Assembly (NCBI RefSeq): GCF_002561455.1
Contig: NZ_NTUP01000059.1
Span: 1 to 50,515 of the forward strand
Reading direction: 5' to 3'
Length of the DNA: 50,515 bases
Source of the DNA: Bacillus sp. AFS015802
GTDB taxonomy: Bacteria > Bacillota > Bacilli > Bacillales > Bacillaceae_B
Both the position numbers and the translations under genes were made by a program. The notes under the pieces were generated by a model. That model was not told the DNA's origin and did not search any database. It saw only the letters and a program-made list of their open reading frames with translations. The stretch's first letter is position 1. Each line of letters opens with the position of its first letter. Shown one piece after another: positions 49,465 to 50,515 of the stretch.

Positions 49465-50103
49465 CTACTGTTTAGTCGCCTCCATGATCCACACAAACGC
49501 ATTCACTTGCTGAAAACGGACCGAAAACCCCTTCTTCACTAATAAATTCTCAAGTACATCGAGAGTGGTGTAATATTCCCGTTTAAGATCTTCAGCAAGG
49601 TTATAGAACTCCTTCTTGATTGCCTGGGATATGGCGGCTTGATAGTGCTGCTCTGTTTCGAACATCGTATCAGCAAATACTATTTTACCACCTTGTACTA
49701 GGAGCTTTCCATAGATGCCGAAAGCTTTTCCCTTTTCTTTGTCGGTTAAATGATGAAATGCATATGAACTCACAATGGAATCGACTTTTCCTTCAAAGGA
49801 AAAGTCGAGGAAGTCTCCGTCTCTGAACGTGACACGCTCACCCAGCTTTTGCATTCCGACCGCTCTCATTTCGGGAGAAGGTTCAAAAGGGATGACCTCA
49901 AGCCCTGCATCAAGTAATTTCTTCGTAAGATTTCCCGTACCGGGTCCAAACTCGACGACCCTTCCCCTCGAACGGGAGACCACTTCGTCCAGAATGGATT
50001 CATAGTGTTCGAATACTGCTTGATATTCCAGATCTTTCCCTGTCACTGTATCATCATAAGAATCTGCCCATTCCTCGAACAGATCCAAAAATTCTCTACC
50101 CAT
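49465..50103 (-). CDS. yrrT: YrrT, class I SAM-dependent methyltransferase
   Basis: A 212-residue methyltransferase-fold protein, MGREFLDLFEEWADSYDDTV..., with motif I VVEFGPGTGN near 50-59. Its substrate is unknown; the operon suggests a tie to SAM recycling. The start at 50103 follows GAGGTG and matches B. subtilis YrrT; the frame goes 35 codons further upstream, through the promoter region. It leads the yrrT-mtnN-mccA-mccB-yrhC operon, which CymR represses in B. subtilis. Confidence 0.93.
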   Translation of the reverse strand: MGREFLDLFEEWADSYDDTVTGKDLEYQAVFEHYESILDEVVSRSRGRVVEFGPGTGNLTKKLLDAGLEVIPFEPSPEMRAVGMQKLGERVTFRDGDFLDFSFEGKVDSIVSSYAFHHLTDKEKGKAFGIYGKLLVQGGKIVFADTMFETEQHYQAAISQAIKKEFYNLAEDLKREYYTTLDVLENLLVKKGFSVRFQQVNAFVWIMEATKQ

Positions 50104-50119
50104 GGTTAAGCACCTCAGC

Positions 50120-50205
50120 CACATTAAGTTTATAATTCCTATAAACATACTATGAATTAAATTTAAAACTGTTATTAAATTATCATATTCTCCTGACTTA
50201 TTCAA
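50120..50205 (-). promoter_or_regulatory. Promoter/operator region of yrrT
   Basis: TTGAAT, 17 bases, TAATTT (50177-50205) is a weak promoter match. Closer in, TATAGGAATTATA resembles the AT-rich, GGAAT-containing CymR sites I remember. I am not sure of the exact consensus. Confidence 0.35.
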
Positions 50206-50215
50206 CAAATATTAT

Positions 50216-50244
50216 TTGTAAAAAGGGGAAAGGGACTCTAAAAT
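50216..50244 (+). promoter_or_regulatory. Sigma-A promoter of yrzA
   Basis: TTGTAA, 17 bases, TAAAAT, 45 bases before the yrzA start. Confidence 0.7.
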
Positions 50245-50289
50245 AAAGTGGATAACCCTATTAAGAACATGCATAAGAAGGAGGTTTCC

Positions 50290-50496
50290 ATGAATATTTC
50301 ATTTGATTTAATAGAAGATAAAGTGGAATTTTTTGAGGCAGACAGCTTGCGTACCCTGGAGAAGAAGGTGGACGAACAAATCCAGCATAATAAAGCGATC
50401 ATGCTGAGTGTGCACCATGTCGATCATGCTGTCTCCATCGATGAGAACGGCAGACGATTGTACAGTGCCATGGTTCATTTTAAAGTGAAGAAATAA
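50290..50496 (+). CDS. yrzA: YrzA family protein (DUF2536)
   Basis: A 68-residue protein, MNISFDLIEDKVEFFEADSL..., with mixed beta and helix character and no visible catalytic motif. Sequence, size and position divergent from yrrT match YrzA (DUF2536). Function is unknown. The start is the ATG at 50290, after AAGGAGG; an ATG 14 codons earlier precedes that site. The beginning of a terminator stem may lie at the very end of the window. Confidence 0.92.
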   Translation: MNISFDLIEDKVEFFEADSLRTLEKKVDEQIQHNKAIMLSVHHVDHAVSIDENGRRLYSAMVHFKVKK

Positions 50497-50515
50497 TTCA
50501 TGTAAAAAGGCCCTT

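Overview
The window is a block of housekeeping, competence and sporulation genes from an endospore-forming member of the Bacillaceae. The evidence is gene content and order: recO-yqzL-era-cdd, the yqf cluster, hrcA-grpE-dnaK-dnaJ, spoIIP, gpr, comEA-comEB-comEC, sda, an uninterrupted pro-sigma-K gene and yrrT-mtnN-mccA-mccB-yrhC. The order follows the Bacillus subtilis chromosome, with most genes on the minus strand. AGGAGG-type ribosome binding sites, occasional TTG/GTG starts and a CIRCE operator agree with this. I infer a Bacillus or Rossellomorea-like species; the exact taxon cannot be read from the sequence. There is no rRNA, tRNA, CRISPR array, transposase or prophage.

Layout on the minus strand, from the left edge: recO, yqzL, era, cdd, then dgkA, ybeY, pgpH, then phoH, yqfD, yqfC, then yqfB, floA, nfeD behind a sigma-W-type promoter, then yqeY and rpsU. 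yqeW (phosphate/sodium symporter family) is on the plus strand at 12.3 kb, followed by deoC and a GH13 alpha-glucosidase with LacI-family/CcpA-type operators. From 16 to 24 kb runs the heat-shock and modification series mtaB, rsmE, prmA, dnaJ, dnaK, grpE, hrcA, read from the CIRCE-controlled promoter at about 24.05 kb. Then come hemW, lepA, yqxA, spoIIP and gpr, with rpsT divergent from gpr. holA, comEC, comEB and comEA are on the minus strand, with yqzM and comER on the plus strand. The yqeM, rsfS, yqeK, nadD, yqeI, aroE, yqeH, yqeG operon follows, ending opposite sda.

The right end holds a DnaA-box cluster next to sda, pssA, a tiny Gly/Tyr-rich membrane peptide, sigK, several very small ORFs (22-46 codons, including a YrzI-type one), yrhC, the reverse trans-sulfuration genes mccB and mccA, mtnN, yrrT, and divergent yrzA.

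The most unusual material is non-coding. A repeat of about 126 bp folds into a long multi-stem hairpin. It is present as a near-identical tandem pair (45971-46222), as a diverged copy whose stems differ by compensatory changes (24221-24347), and as a fragment cut by the window edge. The diverged copy sits inside a second, different palindromic repeat and is flanked by an 8-bp direct repeat. A three-helix, terminator-like RNA lies between mtnN and mccA. A strong terminator hairpin contains the yqfC ribosome binding site.
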